Assembly: GCA_913061025.1 (NCBI GenBank)
Contig: CAJXUJ010000019.1
Span: 1-15,025, forward strand
Direction: 5' to 3'
Source of the DNA: an uncultured Actinomycetes bacterium
GTDB lineage: Bacteria; Actinomycetota; Actinomycetes; S36-B12
Length of the DNA stretch: 15,025 nt
This document shows, piece by piece, positions 14,269-15,025 of the stretch. The position numbers and the translations under genes were made by a program. The notes below the pieces were generated by a model, which saw only the letters and a list, made by a program, of their open reading frames with translations, had not been told where the DNA came from and made no database searches. Numbering within the stretch: the stretch's first letter is position 1; each line of letters begins with the position of its first letter.

Positions 14269-15025
14269 ATGTCTAGTCACGCGCCCGTGCGTCGCACCAC
14301 GATGCGAGACCTGCAACAACGCACCGACCAAGGCATTCCGTGGTCGATGGTGACCGCTTACGACGCGCTCACCGCCGGAATCATCGAAGCTGCAGGTGTG
14401 CCCGCACTACTCGTCGGTGACTCGGCCGCAATGGTCGTTCACGGTCACGATTCGACCATTCCCATCACCGTTGACGACCTTGTGCCGATGGTCGCCGCGG
14501 TTGTCCGAGGAACATCCCAAGCTCTCGTGGTGGCCGACCTCCCGTTTGGCTCCTACCAAGAAGGTCCTGCACAGGCCTTGGCAACAGCAGCGCGCTTCAT
14601 GAAAGAAGCGGGTGCACACGCGGTGAAGCTCGAAGGCGGCGAGGCAGTTCTTCCACAAGTGGAGGCGCTCGCCAATGCCGGTGTTCCGGTCATCGGTCAC
14701 CTCGGCCTTACCCCCCAATCAGTGAACGTGCTCGGCGGCTATCGCGTTCAAGGACGCGGCGAGGGCGGCCAACGTCTTCTGCACGATGCCAAGGCGATGG
14801 AATCCGCCGGAGCGACCGCGGTTGTGCTCGAGGTGGTGCCAGCGGAACTCGCAGCCCAGGTGTCCGAAGTTCTCACGATTCCCACTATTGGAATCGGCGC
14901 AGGACCTGCCACCGATGCGCAGGTGATCGTGTGGCAGGACCTCCTCGGCTTAACCCCTGATCCGGCACCACGCTTCGTGCGACGCTACGCAAACCTGCGC
15001 GACATCATGTCCGAGGCAATCGGAG
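14269..15025 (+). CDS. panB: 3-methyl-2-oxobutanoate hydroxymethyltransferase PanB, 3' end cut by the window edge
   Basis: PanB adds a hydroxymethyl group from 5,10-methylenetetrahydrofolate to 2-oxoisovalerate, giving ketopantoate, the first committed step to pantothenate and coenzyme A. The frame is open from ATG 14269 to the last base: 252 codons, so about 25-35 residues should be missing compared with the ~280-residue family. Landmarks: MVTAYDALTAGI near the start, Mg2+ ligands Asp51 in VGDSAAM and Asp90 in VADLPFGSY, Lys120 in AVKLEGG, IGHLGLTPQ at 142-150, the catalytic Glu188 in VVLEVVP, and IGIGAGPATDAQV toward the end. The enzyme is cytoplasmic and forms a decamer in the known family. 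The start has a good GGAG ribosome site. panB lies beyond glnA2 in M. tuberculosis too, there with different genes between. Very secure. Confidence 0.97.
   Translation, partial: MSSHAPVRRTTMRDLQQRTDQGIPWSMVTAYDALTAGIIEAAGVPALLVGDSAAMVVHGHDSTIPITVDDLVPMVAAVVRGTSQALVVADLPFGSYQEGPAQALATAARFMKEAGAHAVKLEGGEAVLPQVEALANAGVPVIGHLGLTPQSVNVLGGYRVQGRGEGGQRLLHDAKAMESAGATAVVLEVVPAELAAQVSEVLTIPTIGIGAGPATDAQVIVWQDLLGLTPDPAPRFVRRYANLRDIMSEAIG

Overview
The window is GC-rich bacterial DNA with dense, short-gapped genes. Gene content and order point to an actinobacterium. lipB-lipA-(MOSC)-DUF4191-RDD-glnA1-(methyltransferase)-glnE-glnA2-...-panB is, apart from a few inserted genes, the order I recall from Mycobacterium tuberculosis (Rv2217 to Rv2225). 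The presence of a glutamine-dependent NAD synthetase near glnE/glnA2 recalls Streptomyces. I cannot name the genus. Four GTG starts (lipA, glnE, glnA2, nadE) and several 4-base ATGA/GTGA stop-start overlaps fit this phylum.

Layout. Bases 1-3704 (+) hold one tightly coupled operon: the 3' part of an FAD-dependent oxidoreductase, lipB and lipA (the two steps of endogenous lipoate synthesis), a MOSC-domain protein, and a DUF4191 membrane protein. A small RDD membrane protein (-) converges on it. Bases 4087-4229 are a regulatory region with a GlnR-box-like array in front of glnA1 (4230-5654, +). glnA1 ends at a very strong hairpin terminator. A small ICMT-like membrane methyltransferase (+) follows and overlaps glnE tail to tail. 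glnA2 and glnE form a leftward operon. nadE is read divergently from glnA2 across 68 bp that carry a GTAAC-N6-GTAAC repeat and a likely leaderless nadE promoter. nadE meets a leftward DHA2-type MFS exporter tail to tail, and panB (+) starts divergently from the exporter and runs off the right edge.

How the genes work together. The centre is a nitrogen-assimilation block. GlnA1 is a type I-beta glutamine synthetase that keeps its adenylylation tyrosine. GlnE adenylylates and deadenylylates it. GlnA2 is a paralogue without that tyrosine site and may have another amine substrate. NadE consumes glutamine as its ammonia source. Lipoate, NAD and pantothenate/CoA genes on both sides are cofactor biosynthesis. 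I found no tRNA, rRNA, CRISPR array, transposon or phage gene, and no convincing undescribed multi-gene system. The most useful leads are the two GlnR-type sites, the MOSC gene coupled to lipA, and the substrate of GlnA2.
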